DNA of 64,000 nucleotides from Pyropia yezoensis (taxonomy: Eukaryota > Rhodophyta > Bangiophyceae > Bangiales > Bangiaceae), in NCBI GenBank assembly GCA_009829735.1, contig CM020619.1:32002685-32066684 (forward strand), read 5' to 3'. Position 1 is the stretch's first letter. Each line of letters begins with the position of its first letter. Positions 1 through 10,172 of the stretch are shown here, piece after piece. Position numbers and translations under genes: made by a program. Under the pieces are notes generated by a model. It searched no databases, was not told the origin of the DNA, and saw only the letters and a list, made by a program, of their open reading frames with translations.

Positions 1-380
1 CACTCCTTTAGTGCGCACGCCCGCCCATGCTTTGTTCTGAGAGACATGCTTTGTTTTTGGACCGTTCTGTGCCTACCGGCGGTGCGATGGGGAAACGCAT
101 GCTTTGGGGCACCTCGGGTGCCCCGACGCGAGTATATAGTGCGTGGATGTCGGCGCCACCGGGGGAGACGAGAGGGGCAACGACAGACACAGACCAAAGA
201 TACTGTTTACCTTTTGTACCCTCGATCCCCACCGACGTCGCGCCCATCTTCTTCCCCAGACCCACCCCCGTCGAGACCACCGTCCTCTTCCCCGTGCCCC
301 GCCGCCCCATTGGCTCGCAGGGCCCGCTGACACCCCCACGAGTACGTTGAGGGCTCCCCGGTCTTAGGTGGGTCCTCACA
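1..380 (+). repeat. 5' LTR of the first gypsy element (3' part only)
   Basis: Near-identical to 6648-7027. It ends in CTCACA, giving the canonical CA terminus, and is followed after two bases by a TGG-starting primer binding site. A TATATA motif at about 133-138 (6780-6785 in the 3' copy) is the likely core promoter. About 541 bp of this LTR lie upstream of the window. Confidence 0.92.
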
Positions 381-382
381 TG

Positions 383-400
383 TGGTAGCTTCCGATTGTT
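383..400 (+). promoter_or_regulatory. Putative tRNA primer binding site of the first gypsy element
   Basis: The sequence starting TGGTAGCTTCC lies two bases after the LTR end, where reverse-transcription primer sites sit. TGG is the complement of a tRNA CCA end. It is not the common initiator-Met site; the tRNA species was not identified. Confidence 0.55.
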
Positions 401-571
401 CGACTTTCTACCTGGCGGTGACTGCGATTCCGTGCGTGATTTGGACCTCCCTGCGATTGTGACGTCGTGTTGCCCCCTGCGTTCGGCTTGCCACGGGCAT
501 TGTAATACGAACGCAGTGGGTTCCACGAATCACACCGAAAGAATATTTCCCTGACACTGCCATCGCGCTTG

Positions 572-1360
572 ATGTCACGGAATTTTTCTTGTTGGTCAAC
601 CGATTGTTGAATCCCAGTGAGTTCCAAATCAGGTTCCGAATATTCTTCCTCGGCTGTGGCGGCCGCGTCGGCATCCTCCGGCACGACGGCCCGCAACACG
701 GTGGCCACGTCACGTGGAAACCCTGAGACCCGCGCATCCCCGACGACCCGCGCACCCCCGACGATCCGCGGCGCTGGTACAGCGCGCGGCTCGTCGGCAC
801 GCGGCAGTCCGTCGGCACGCGGCCCCGTGGGAGGGCACCACCACCCGGGGGCACGCAGCCACCCGGCGGGCGCCTTCTCCACCTCCACCCAGGCGGCCCC
901 CCCGCACCTATCCCTGCTGGGGCGGACCGCCCCCAAGCCCCCCCTCTCGGGCAAGGGCAAGGGCCCTGCCTCGGCGGGCACAGCGGCCCGGACGAACGGG
1001 CGCCTGCTGCTACCCCCGCAGGAACCGGCGCGCCGTTTCATCGCGCCGCCCCCCCCGCTGATTGTGCACATTAAGCCGACCACCGCGCGGACGGTGGAAC
1101 AGCGCGAACAGCGCCGAATCGCCAAGGCCCGCCGCATCCCACTGGGCACACACCAGTGTAAGCCCTGCGGTGTGACGTGCAACAGCCTATCGCTGTTGCG
1201 CGACCATCGCAACTCACGTTGGCATCGCAGTACTGTCAACCGCCCTTCCACTCTCCCACGCTGCGATCCCTGTGGGCGTGAATTTGATTCGGTGGTTCAA
1301 TTTGAAAGCCACTTGCGTGGCAAGGCGCACCACCGCCAGCTGGCGCGGGGCACCGATTGA
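572..1360 (+). pseudogene. Zinc-finger reading frame (two U1-type C2H2 fingers) in the retrotransposon leader, ahead of gag
   Basis: The long frame (open from 611 to 1360) has no ATG of its own. The nearest in-frame ATG is at 572 but is separated by a TGA at 608-610, so the gene is either broken or spliced. The N-terminal half is Ser/Thr/Ala/Arg/Pro-rich and disordered. The C-terminal third has two tandem C2H2 fingers, each C-x2-C-x12-H-x5-H, the spacing of U1/matrin-type fingers that bind RNA or DNA. The fingers start at about 1156 and 1259. The frame lies between the primer site and gag, about 340 bp before the gag ATG, so it belongs to the element rather than the host. Extra pre-gag frames are uncommon in chromoviruses. 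Function is unknown; nucleic-acid binding is inferred from the fingers only. Confidence 0.55.
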
Positions 1361-1703
1361 CAACCTCCATTGATCTACCGCGAGAGCCCGATTTTCCCCC
1401 TCTGATCCCCCCCCCGCGTGAGAGTCCGACGAGACCGACTCGGGCCCGAGCGCGGAAGCCGACCGAAAATCCGATTGCGCGCCCTCGAGCGATTTGCTTG
1501 TGATTGGATTTAACGAAATAGTGTTGCACGCTCTTGATCTCGTCACCGCGATCCCTCGGCACTTGACCAATTGTCGCGCGCCACTACGTTGCTTGACCAA
1601 ATTTCTTACACAAATCTATCCGGAGTTCGACTGGGCACTTCTTGTAAGTTCAGGTCGCTCTGTCCTGTGAAATTGTAACTCCTGGAGTTAACTCCTGGAA
1701 ACG

Positions 1704-2581
1704 ATGGACCCCTCGAGTATTGCTGGCGGGACCCCGGTCACTTCTGGGTCGACATCCGGCACCCCCAGTGTCGAGGCATGGAATCAGCTTACGACATTTG
1801 TGACGCAAATGCGTGACGAGCTCGAGGCACACAAGGTGGAATTGGATGACACGAAGCAGCAGCTCGCCGAGACCAAGGCGAAAGCAGCCGCGAGAACGCA
1901 AAACCCGCGCGGCCGAACAAGCCCGGGCTTTTCTCTGGCAAACCCGGGACCATTGAAGCGTGGTGCTCCCACATGGACTCCTACGTCCGGCTGAGTGAAC
2001 CCGCCGAAGCGTGTCGTGTCGCTTGCACCTATCTCGATGGAGAAGCGTTCAACTGGTGGCATACCTATAGTCAGACTACAGACGTTTCGAGCTGGGACGC
2101 CTTCCGTGCTGCACTCATCCGGCGCTTCAGTCCCCTGAACAAGACGCAGGCGGCACGGGACAAGCTGCACGCATGGCGACAGATTAAGGACGTCGGGACG
2201 TTTAACAAGACTTTCCTGAGCGTCGTCGTGGACATCCCAGACATCACTGAAGCGGAAAAGATTGACCGCTACACGCGAGGTCTGAAGAGGGACATCTGGC
2301 AGGCACTGTGCCTCAAGAACTACACTGAACTCGAGCCTCTAATGACAGACGCCCTGCGCGTAGAAGCTGCCAAGGCTGGAGCCTTGCGCTTCACGAACAA
2401 CCTCAGCAGCACCACTGGGAAGCCGTCTGCGACGGGTGTCGTCCCCATGGACATTTCCAGCATCAAGGTCGAGAAGCTCACGCCCGAGGAGCGCCAGCGC
2501 TGTATGCGCGAGGGACTCTGCCTCCGCTGTCGCGAAAAGGGGCACCTGGCAAAGGACTGCCCAAAAGGCCAGCGGAGCTGA
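1704..2581 (+). pseudogene. gag: gag (capsid/nucleocapsid) of the first gypsy element, frameshifted
   Basis: The ATG at 1704 opens a Ser/Thr-rich N-terminus and a short coiled coil (about 1775-1885). The capsid-type retrotransposon gag domain then continues in the -1 frame (from about 1915 to 2581), with the typical W-x8-Y block near 1960 and a W-x2-A-x2 region near 2090. This indicates a one-base deletion, or two-base insertion, near 1890-1915. The C-terminus carries one CCHC zinc knuckle (C-x2-C-x4-H-x4-C) at about 2518-2563 for RNA packaging. The stop (2579-2581) lies 13 nt after a slippery heptamer. Confidence 0.88.
2560..2566 (+). promoter_or_regulatory. Putative -1 ribosomal frameshift heptamer CCCAAAA (gag to pol)
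   Basis: In the gag frame it reads C CCA AAA, matching the X-XXY-YYZ rule exactly. The pol frame is the -1 frame and is open from here without a stop into the protease domain. Pol has no ATG at its start (the longest frame begins at a GTG at 2605), so frameshifting explains its expression. Function is inferred; no downstream pseudoknot was modelled. Confidence 0.6.
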
Positions 2582-5560
2582 AGCTGCAACCGTCGTCAAC
2601 AGCGGTGAAAGATGCTCCTTTGGTTCCGGAAAACAAATCGTCACCCTTTGAAGGCCCGCATCTCGGGCTACTGCTTTCTACTGCTTCTGTCAATGGCCAT
2701 GTTGTAAAGGTGCTGTTCGACGACGGGTCTCCCATCAACGTCGTCTCCGGGCGCCTCATGAAAACCCTGAATGTCAAGACCACTGAAACGGACTTCGCTG
2801 CAAACATGCCCGATGGACGTTCCCATGTACTCGCTGAAACCATTGAACCCTTAGAGATTCACATCGGCCTTTACCAAGAACGACTACGGTTCGCCGTATG
2901 CGACCTCAGTGCGTACGACGTTATCCTCGGTAAGAAATGGCGCGATGACAAGGGCGCCAAGATCAACAACAAGAAGAACAAGATATCCTTTAAGTTCAAC
3001 CACAAGAATATTTCTATCACCGCCTCCCTCAAGAAACCGGAGGGCCTCATTAGCCGGCAACGACTCGCACGTGACCTCATCCAAAGGACCCCTGTATTCG
3101 CCATCTACCTGCAGTCTGAAGACCCCTCAAGCAGCTTTGACATCAACTCCATCATTATGGGAGAAGCTGAAGACAAAAATGAAGTCCAACAGATTCTCAA
3201 GGAGTACGCTGACGTCTTCCCGGCTGAGCTCCCGGACGGACTCCCTCCCGAGCGTAGTCACAAGTTTAGCATCAAGCTGACCGACGACGCTGAACCACGT
3301 CGTAGCGGGATTTACCGCCTCTCCGAGTGGGAACTCGATGAACTCAAGACGCAACTTGCGACCCTGATTCGGAAGGGATTCATCCAGCCAAGTGCCTCAC
3401 CGTGGGGCTCCTCCGTTCTATTTGCGGCGAAGAAGGACGGCGGCTGGCGGATGTGCATCGACTACCGAGCATTGAACAAGGCCACCATCAAGAATGCGTA
3501 TCCTCTACCACGTATCGATGACATCTTTGATCAACTACGAAAGGCCAAGTATTTCACGAAGATTGACCTCCGCTCTGGCTACCACCAGATCCGGCTGGAC
3601 CCTGACACCATCCCATTGACGGCGTTCCGGACCAAGTATGGATTCTACGAGTTTACTGTGCTACCCTTCGGACTGACGAACGCCCCCGCAGTCTTCATGA
3701 ACTTGATGAACGATGTGTTCAGACCCTACCTGTACGACTTCATCTGCGTCTACTTAGACGACATTTTGGTCTACAGCGAAACCTACGAGGATCATCTCAA
3801 GCACCTGAGAAAAACCCTGGCCAAGCTACGAGACCACAAGCTTTACGCCAAGGCAAGTAAGTGCCAATTCGCTCGAACCACTGTCGACTACCTCGGCCAC
3901 GTCATATCTGACGCAGGCTTTTCCATGGAGGACCAGAAGGTCCAAGCCAATCGGACGTGGGCAACCCCCAAGAGCAAGAAGGACGTGCAGTCCTTCCTCG
4001 GTATGGTCAACTTCTATCGCCGATTTATCAAGGGAATGGCCGCAGTTGCTACCCCTCTTACGAGGTTGACGGGGAAGGTCGACTTTGAGTGGACGCCGGA
4101 CGCCCAAAAAGCCTTCGAGCAGCTGCGGACTCTGACAACAAGTGCACCGGTACTAAGGCCGTTTGACAAACGATATCCCATCTACGTGTCTACTGATGCC
4201 AGCGGGTATGCTATTGGCGCAGTCCTCGAACAAGACGACGGAAAGGGACGGCGTCCAGTGGCATTCTTCTCCCTGACCTTGAATATCCACGAACAACGCT
4301 ACAGCATCCGCGAACGTGAGCTGCTCGCAGTGGTCCAAGCCATCCGGCACTGGCGCTGCTACCTCCACGGAAGACCCTTTGAGGTCCATACCGACCACGA
4401 GTCCCTGAGATACCTGCGAACCCAAGAAAGGCTGAACGACCGCCAAGTCAAGTGGCTTGAACTTCTGGACCAATTCCAGTTCAAGATTGTCCCGATCAAA
4501 GGCATCTCCAACGCCGTAGCTGATGCCCTTTCCAGGCAACCCCAAGATGCCCCTGACAAGCACGAACCCAACCAAGATCTCCTTAGTCGCGTGCTGACCA
4601 AGACCATTGACGAAACCCTCTAGAAAACTGAAATCAACAACCTCATGACCATCAACCAAAGTGATCAAGACCTTGCCACCCTAGAACAAGAGTACAAAGC
4701 GGACCCCGAATTTGCCGACCTAGCCAAGGACCCGGTATCTCCCTACCGGTTTCATATGAGGTTGTTGAAACGAGGTGACCGTACGTGCATCCCCGCTGGT
4801 ACTCTACGCCAAAGACTCCTCCACGACTACCACGACGTCCCGTGCCAAGGGCACATGGGAGTGAAGAAAACCACCAAGGCCGTTACTTCCAATTACTACT
4901 GGAAGTCTATGCGGCAGGACATCCAAAGATACGTACAATCATGTGATTCGTGCCAGCGGAACAAGGCTAGCACTCATTCACCTCTGGGTCATCTCAAACC
5001 ACTCGAACCCCCAAGCCAAAGATGGGCAAGTGTCTCCATGGACTTTATCACCCCACTGCCACTGACACCACGAGGCCACAACAGCATTTATGTCGTTGTT
5101 GACCGACTCACCAAGATGATTCGCCTGGCACCAATGAAGCCGGAATGTACAGCGCCGGTCACAGCTCAGCTTTACCACGATCACGTCTATCGCAACCACG
5201 GCCTACCTCAAGAAGTCGTCTGTGACCGCGACCCCATCTTTTTCTCCAACTTCTGGCGGTCACTGACAAAGATCCTCAAGGTCAAGATCAAAGCCTCATC
5301 GGCCTACCACCCGCAGACGGACGGCCAAACTGAGATTATGAACAAGAAAATTGAAGAAATCCTCAGAAACTTCGTCAACCATCATCAAGGCGACTGGGAT
5401 CTTTTCCTCGTTGGCGCGGAAGTTGGGTACAACCGGTCACCTAATGCCGTAACCACGTACTCTCCATTTTTCTTGAACTACGGGTTTGAACCAAGGACCG
5501 TGCCTATGGACATCCTCGACAGCAGGGACTCAAATCTTCCTGCTGTGTCGGATTGCTATC
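2566..5560 (+). pseudogene. pol: pol of the first gypsy element: protease, reverse transcriptase, RNase H, integrase
   Basis: One frame runs from the -1 shift site to about 5545, interrupted by a TAG at 4621-4623. Counting from 2605: aspartic protease with a D-D-G-S catalytic triplet at about residue 39 (usually D-T/S-G); reverse transcriptase with the F-x-K-I-D-L block and YLDD catalytic box at about residue 383 (near 3751); RNase H with its first catalytic Asp at about residue 530. After the TAG, the integrase part has an H-H-C-C zinc finger (about 4825-4960) and the D, D, E core (Asp near 5041 and 5227, Glu near 5333, followed by N-K-K). The TAG lies exactly between RNase H and integrase and is most simply a nonsense mutation, though readthrough cannot be excluded. 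The frame is lost again near 5545. Confidence 0.92.
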
Positions 5561-6095
5561 CAGCCTCTACGATGCTCAAAAGACGGCTATCGCCGCCATC
5601 AAGAGCGCCAATGAGACGCGCTCGGCGTACGCAAACCGTCATCGCCGACCATGCACAATCACTGTGGGCGACCACGTACTCCTCAGCACCAAGAACCTCT
5701 TGCCTGACGCTTTTCAAGGCGCTCGTAAGCTGATGCCCAAATACTCCGGACCCTACAAAGTCACGGAGAGCATCAATGACGTCACGTTCCGTCTCGATCT
5801 TTCTCAAGCTGTCCTCGATCGAAAAGTTCACAACGCCTTCCATGCCAGCCTCCTGAAGCCGTACCGCGCTGATCCGTATGGTCGACTTCCTCCCGTTCCA
5901 CCCTTGGTTGCATTTCCGGATGGGTCGGTCGAGTATGAAGTGGACTTCATTGTACGGTCACGAAAGCGCCGTGGACGACTGCAGTACCTCGTCAAATGGA
6001 AAGGCTGCGACATCAGCGAGAACTCTTGGCTGACAAAGCAAGACCTTGTGAACGCCCCTGAAGTTTTAGACGCGTTTCTTCGACGCGCGTCCTAA
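5553..6095 (+). pseudogene. C-terminal integrase segment and chromodomain, shifted frame
   Basis: This stretch continues pol but lies in the -1 frame relative to the integrase core, so it is cut off by a one-base deletion (or two-base insertion) around 5540-5550. It begins with the integrase GPY/F-type region (G-P-Y-K near 5750) and ends with a chromodomain (Y-L-V-K-W-K-G core near 5985 and N-S-W near 6022) shortly before the stop. Chromodomains in this position define the chromovirus clade and are thought to steer integration to methylated-histone chromatin. The polypurine tract begins on the last base of the stop codon. Confidence 0.88.
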
Positions 6096-6106
6096 GGGGG
6101 GGGAGG
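6094..6106 (+). promoter_or_regulatory. Polypurine tract of the first gypsy element
   Basis: Thirteen purines (AAG8AGG type) lie directly before the TG that opens the 3' LTR. This is the standard primer position for plus-strand DNA synthesis. Confidence 0.85.
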
Positions 6107-7027
6107 TGTAAGGATTTGCCCCTTAAATCCCCACCCTGAACCCAGGGGATATGGACTGGGACCTCTCCTTACATGTCCGGCCCCGATAACTCCCCCCAAG
6201 ACACATCAATTCCCCACTACCCTGGGCGACACCACGCTGTATCCCTGACATTTTGCGGACGTCGGCCGACCGCACGAAAGCCGCCGTCAACGCACTGTCG
6301 GAACCCTGTCATGGACGTCGAAACTCGACAGCGAGGAGCGAGTGACATCGTCCACCAACCACGGGCGGACATCCCCGTCTGTGCTGCCTGAATTGTATTC
6401 TCTGCGCTGCTTGAAAGCTGGCATCAAGGACCAGTCACATGATTCACCGACACTGAGGACACCGCACATCCTCGCTGGCGGCTGAGTGCGATATGACTGG
6501 CTCGCCGGCTTTTGGATTGATTGAATTTGGCCTTGCTGGCCCGTACAGCCAGTCGGACCTTCTGGCCGACGGGCGTGTGGAGCCGGCTGGTGGGGCGCGC
6601 TGGGCGCCATCCACGGGACCTCCTTCGTTTCGGGCAAACTGGGGCTGCACCCCTTTAGTGCGCACGCCCGCCCATGCTTTGTTCTGAGAGACATGCTTTG
6701 TTTTTGGACCGTTCTGTGCCTACCGGCGGTGCGATGGGGAAACGCATGCTTTGGGGCACCTCGGGTGCCCCGACGCGAGTATATAGTGCGTGGATGTCGG
6801 CGCCACCGGGGGAGACGACAGGGGCAACCACAGACACAGACCAAAGACACTGTTTACCTTTTGTACCCTCGATCCCCACCGACGTCGCGCCCATCTTCTT
6901 CCCCAGACCCACCCCCGTCGAGACCACCGTCCTCTTCCCCGTGCCCCGCCGCCCCATTGGCTCGCAGGGCCCGCTGACACCCCCACGAGTACGTTGAGGG
7001 CTCCCCGGTTTTAGGTGGGTCCTCACA
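6107..7027 (+). repeat. 3' LTR of the first gypsy element (921 bp)
   Basis: It starts TGTAAGG directly after the polypurine tract and ends CTCACA, matching the visible 5' LTR end. The last 380 bp repeat positions 1-380. Short frames inside it are not supported as genes. Confidence 0.9.
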
Positions 7028-8508
7028 GCGTAGGCCATCCAGCGACCGCGGTGGGGAGGCGGGGCGGCGACTTGCTGGCGGCCGCGAGCAAGGCGGCTGG
7101 CCGCGGCGGTGGCGCGGGAACGGCCAGCAGCCGGTGACCGCCGCGGTGGCGGCGGCGGCGAGGGGGCAGCGGCCGACGAAAGATGGCGTTGGCAGCGTTG
7201 GCGGACCGCCAGCATGCGGCGGCAGCGATAGCGGCGAAGGCGAGGCGGAGAGACGGAGAGTAGCCAGCGGCAGCGTCGGTGGCGGCCGTGGGGCGGAGGC
7301 CAGCCGGCAGTGCCGGCGGCTGCGGCAGCGGCAGGGGAGAAGCGACCAGCCGGCAAGGGCGAGGCCGGCAACAAGCCGGCGGCGGCGGTGGCGGCGGTAG
7401 CGACGGGGGGGCGGCTATGAGCCGGTGGCTGCGGCGGTGACCGCGGCAGCGGGGAAGGAACGGACGACAACCGGTTGCGGCTGCAGCGGGAGGGTGGCGG
7501 CCACAAGCCCGCGGCGGCAGCGGCAGCAGCGGCGGCAGCGGGGGGGCGGCGGCCAGCCGGCGGCGGCGGGGGCGGCGGCCAGCCTCCGGCGGCCACCAAG
7601 CAGCGGCCGCGGCGGCGGCGGTGGCGGCCGGGAGGTGGCGGCCGACCAGCGACGTCCAACTGCGAGCGGGGGCCGTGGTGGCGCGAGGGCGGCGGCCAGC
7701 CGCTAGCGGCGACCGCGGCAGGTGGGAGGAGGCCGCCAGCCCGTTGCTGCGAAGAGGGCGGCGGGGGGGGGCTGGCAACGGGAAGGCGGCGGCCAGAGAG
7801 CAGCGACGGTGGCGGCGGTGACGAGGCGGCGGTCAGCCGGCAGAGGCGGTGGCAGTGCGGCGGGGGCGGTGGTAGTCCGTCGGCGGCGGCAGCAGCAACC
7901 GCGGTGGGGCGCCGGCCAGCCAGCGGCGGCGGCGACAGCACCGGAGGGGCACCGACCAGCGGCGGCCACAGACGTGGCGGGGGGGCGACCGCCAGACGAA
8001 GGCGGTAATGGGGGCGGTGGGGGGGCGGCGGCCAGCCGGTGAGGGCGATGGCGTTGGCGTTGGCGGGGCGAGGGCGGTCAGGTGACAGTGGGTGAGTGGC
8101 GGCCAGCCAGCGGGGACGACGGCGGTGGTGGCGGGCAGCGGGTCGAACGCCGAGACGGCCACGTTGTACTTCCGGGGACAAGCCGGCGACCGCTCCCCGT
8201 GCAGTTGGCGGTGGGGTGACGCGACGTCATCTAGAAGTCCCCGGCAAAGCTCACTGAACTCCCCGACGCCGAGTCGGTCAGTCGCCAGGAACTACGGCGG
8301 GGCGATCAAAAATGCCTGAGGCAGGTGAAGAGTGACACAACATATGGTAGGGATTGACCTCTCATGGGGACTCTACACGTGGCCGACCGCTCCGCAAACG
8401 TTTGATTACCATTGGTACGCGTGATGAGAACGTTTGAATACTATTGGCCCTAACCGGAGGCCCCGAAATCAAAGCTGAGTGTTGATTGGGGGCGCACCGT
8501 CCGACGGC
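7028..8508. repeat. GC-rich low-complexity region
   Basis: From 7028 to about 8050 the plus strand is built from degenerate GGCGGC and GGCGGCCAGCC-like words. All six frames stay open by composition, giving spurious Pro/Ala/Arg- and Gly-rich frames. After about 8100 composition relaxes (8200-8508) but no gene was recognised there; this part may be the promoter of the frame beginning at 8509. Confidence 0.75.
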
Positions 8509-9387
8509 ATGGAGAGCTGGCCTTTGGCAACGCCAGTCCCCACCAAGCTGTCCAACGCGTCGATCTTTGGGCTCCCCGTTGATTCGACCGACCCTGTCCT
8601 GGCGCTCTTTTTCGTTGTAGCGCGCTCGCTGCTTGGAGAATCGCAGGACCTGGAACCGTTGCGGACCTACATCACCGACCGTTACCACAAGGCCGCCTGG
8701 TGGGACAGCTACTGGAAGGCCCTCCGCGACTGCTTGAGCCGACTCGACGCCGCCAGCACATCGCCGCCGTGGACAGATTGGAGTGCGGTGACCCGGAGCA
8801 TGCGGCTCGCGGAGCGCGACACCGCCGCGGCCGAGGTGCGGGACCTGATAGGGGTACTGCTCATCGCATGCACTGAGTGGACCCTGCTGGCATGCTCAGA
8901 TTGTCCAGTTCGACAATTCCGGTTCACCAAGCTGCGGAAGCAGAAAGGGGCACCCGGCACGTCGGCGGTCGACACGGGGGGGCCGCAGCCACCACCAGCG
9001 TCCCCGCCGGGTGGGCGGTCATCAGGCTCGCCGCCGCCGCCGCCATCGTCGCCGCCGCCGTCCCCGCCGCCCCCTCCGCCCCCGCGGTCGCGGTCGCCGC
9101 CGCACTTGCCGCCGACGCTGCCGCCGCCCCCACCGCCACCGCGGTCGCAGTCGCTGCCACCGCACCCGCCGCCCGCGCGGCGCGCCCCCGCTCCCGCCGG
9201 TGGGGCGGCGACGGCGGCCGCATCGGCTGCGACGGGGGTGGAAGAGCAGGGGCGGGAGGAGGGTGGGGGTGGGGGCGACGGCGGGGGTGGGAGCGGCGGT
9301 CGGGGAGGCGGCGGCAGCGGCGGCGGCGGCCGGGGTGGGCGGGAGGGGGCCACCGCACCCCCGCCCGGCGGCGCGCCGCCGGGCTGA
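8509..9387 (+). CDS. Hypothetical protein with a globular N-terminal domain and a Pro/Gly-rich tail
   Basis: The frame opens with GTG at 8479, but the first ATG is at 8509 and is preferred. The first 150 or so residues have ordinary globular composition, with Trp-rich helices (W-W-D-S-Y-W near 8698), hydrophobic stretches and a C-x2-C pair near 8894-8905, unlike the composition-driven frames around it. From about 8960 the protein becomes a poly-Pro/Ser and then poly-Gly/Arg tail that may be real disordered sequence or read-through into the microsatellite belt. No family was recognised. An intron near 8960 is possible. Confidence 0.45.
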   Translation: MESWPLATPVPTKLSNASIFGLPVDSTDPVLALFFVVARSLLGESQDLEPLRTYITDRYHKAAWWDSYWKALRDCLSRLDAASTSPPWTDWSAVTRSMRLAERDTAAAEVRDLIGVLLIACTEWTLLACSDCPVRQFRFTKLRKQKGAPGTSAVDTGGPQPPPASPPGGRSSGSPPPPPSSPPPSPPPPPPPRSRSPPHLPPTLPPPPPPPRSQSLPPHPPPARRAPAPAGGAATAAASAATGVEEQGREEGGGGGDGGGGSGGRGGGGSGGGGRGGREGATAPPPGGAPPG

Positions 9388-10080
9388 CCGTCGTGCGCGT
9401 CCGGCGTCCAGACGGCGGCCGCGGCTTGCCCGCTGCGGCTGTTGGGGTTTGGGCCGCCGTTGGCGTCGTGCTTGTCTTTTGCGTCTTTTTGCGTGCGGAG
9501 CGTCGTGCGCCCCCCCCGCCGCACCGCTGTCCGTACCAGGCGCGGGCCCGTGGGGGTGGCGTCCGTACCCCCCGCCGCCCGCGGTCGGCGCCGTCGGGGG
9601 CGGCGGGAGTGGTACAGTAGATGGGATAGACCAAAAAAAAAAACAAAAAAAAAGGACCCAAAAAGAGGAAACACCCCGCCCCCGCCCCCGCGCGCACCCC
9701 CCCCCCCCCACCCCCCCACACCCAACCACCGCTTTCCCCGTGCGCCTCGCCACCTTGCCACCCCCCCCCCCACCCGCCCCCCCCCCTCCCCCCCGCCCGT
9801 CGGCACGCCGCTCGGGCCGTGCGGGGTGACCCCTCGGCCGCCCGCGGCCGCCCGAGGCGCCGGTGGGGCCACTACATAGCTGAGGCTACCTGCCGGTCGC
9901 CGCTGCAGCGCTGCCGGCCCACGAGCGGACCGCGGCAGCGTCAAGGGTGTCCCCACTGATCCCCGCCTGCGCCCCCCCCTCCCCCCCCCCCCCCCCCCCC
10001 ACCCCCGCAGCCGCTCTCGTCCAGACGGGGACGTCCCGCCCCCGCGCGGCCGCCGCGGCGGCGCAGGGGCCGCCGCCGCC

Positions 10081-10172
<92 letters not shown>

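Larger units (their letters stand above)
1..7027 (+). mobile_element. Ty3/gypsy chromovirus LTR retrotransposon, decayed, 5' end cut by the window
   Basis: Order on the plus strand: end of the 5' LTR (to 380), primer binding site, leader, zinc-finger frame (608-1360), gag (1704-2581), pol (protease, reverse transcriptase, RNase H, integrase, chromodomain; to 6095), polypurine tract (6094-6106) and a full 3' LTR (6107-7027). The visible 380 bp of the 5' LTR and the matching part of the 3' LTR (constant offset 6647) show about five substitutions by eye, so the insertion is fairly young. The coding region nevertheless has a frameshift in gag, an in-frame TAG in pol and a frameshift before the chromodomain, so this copy is probably not autonomous. 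The left target-site duplication lies outside the window; the right flank begins GCGTA. Confidence 0.93.

Noticed and set aside
6655..8181. 508-codon minus-strand frame
   Set aside because: Runs from GC-rich low-complexity DNA into the 3' LTR; Pro/Arg/Ala composition, no domain.
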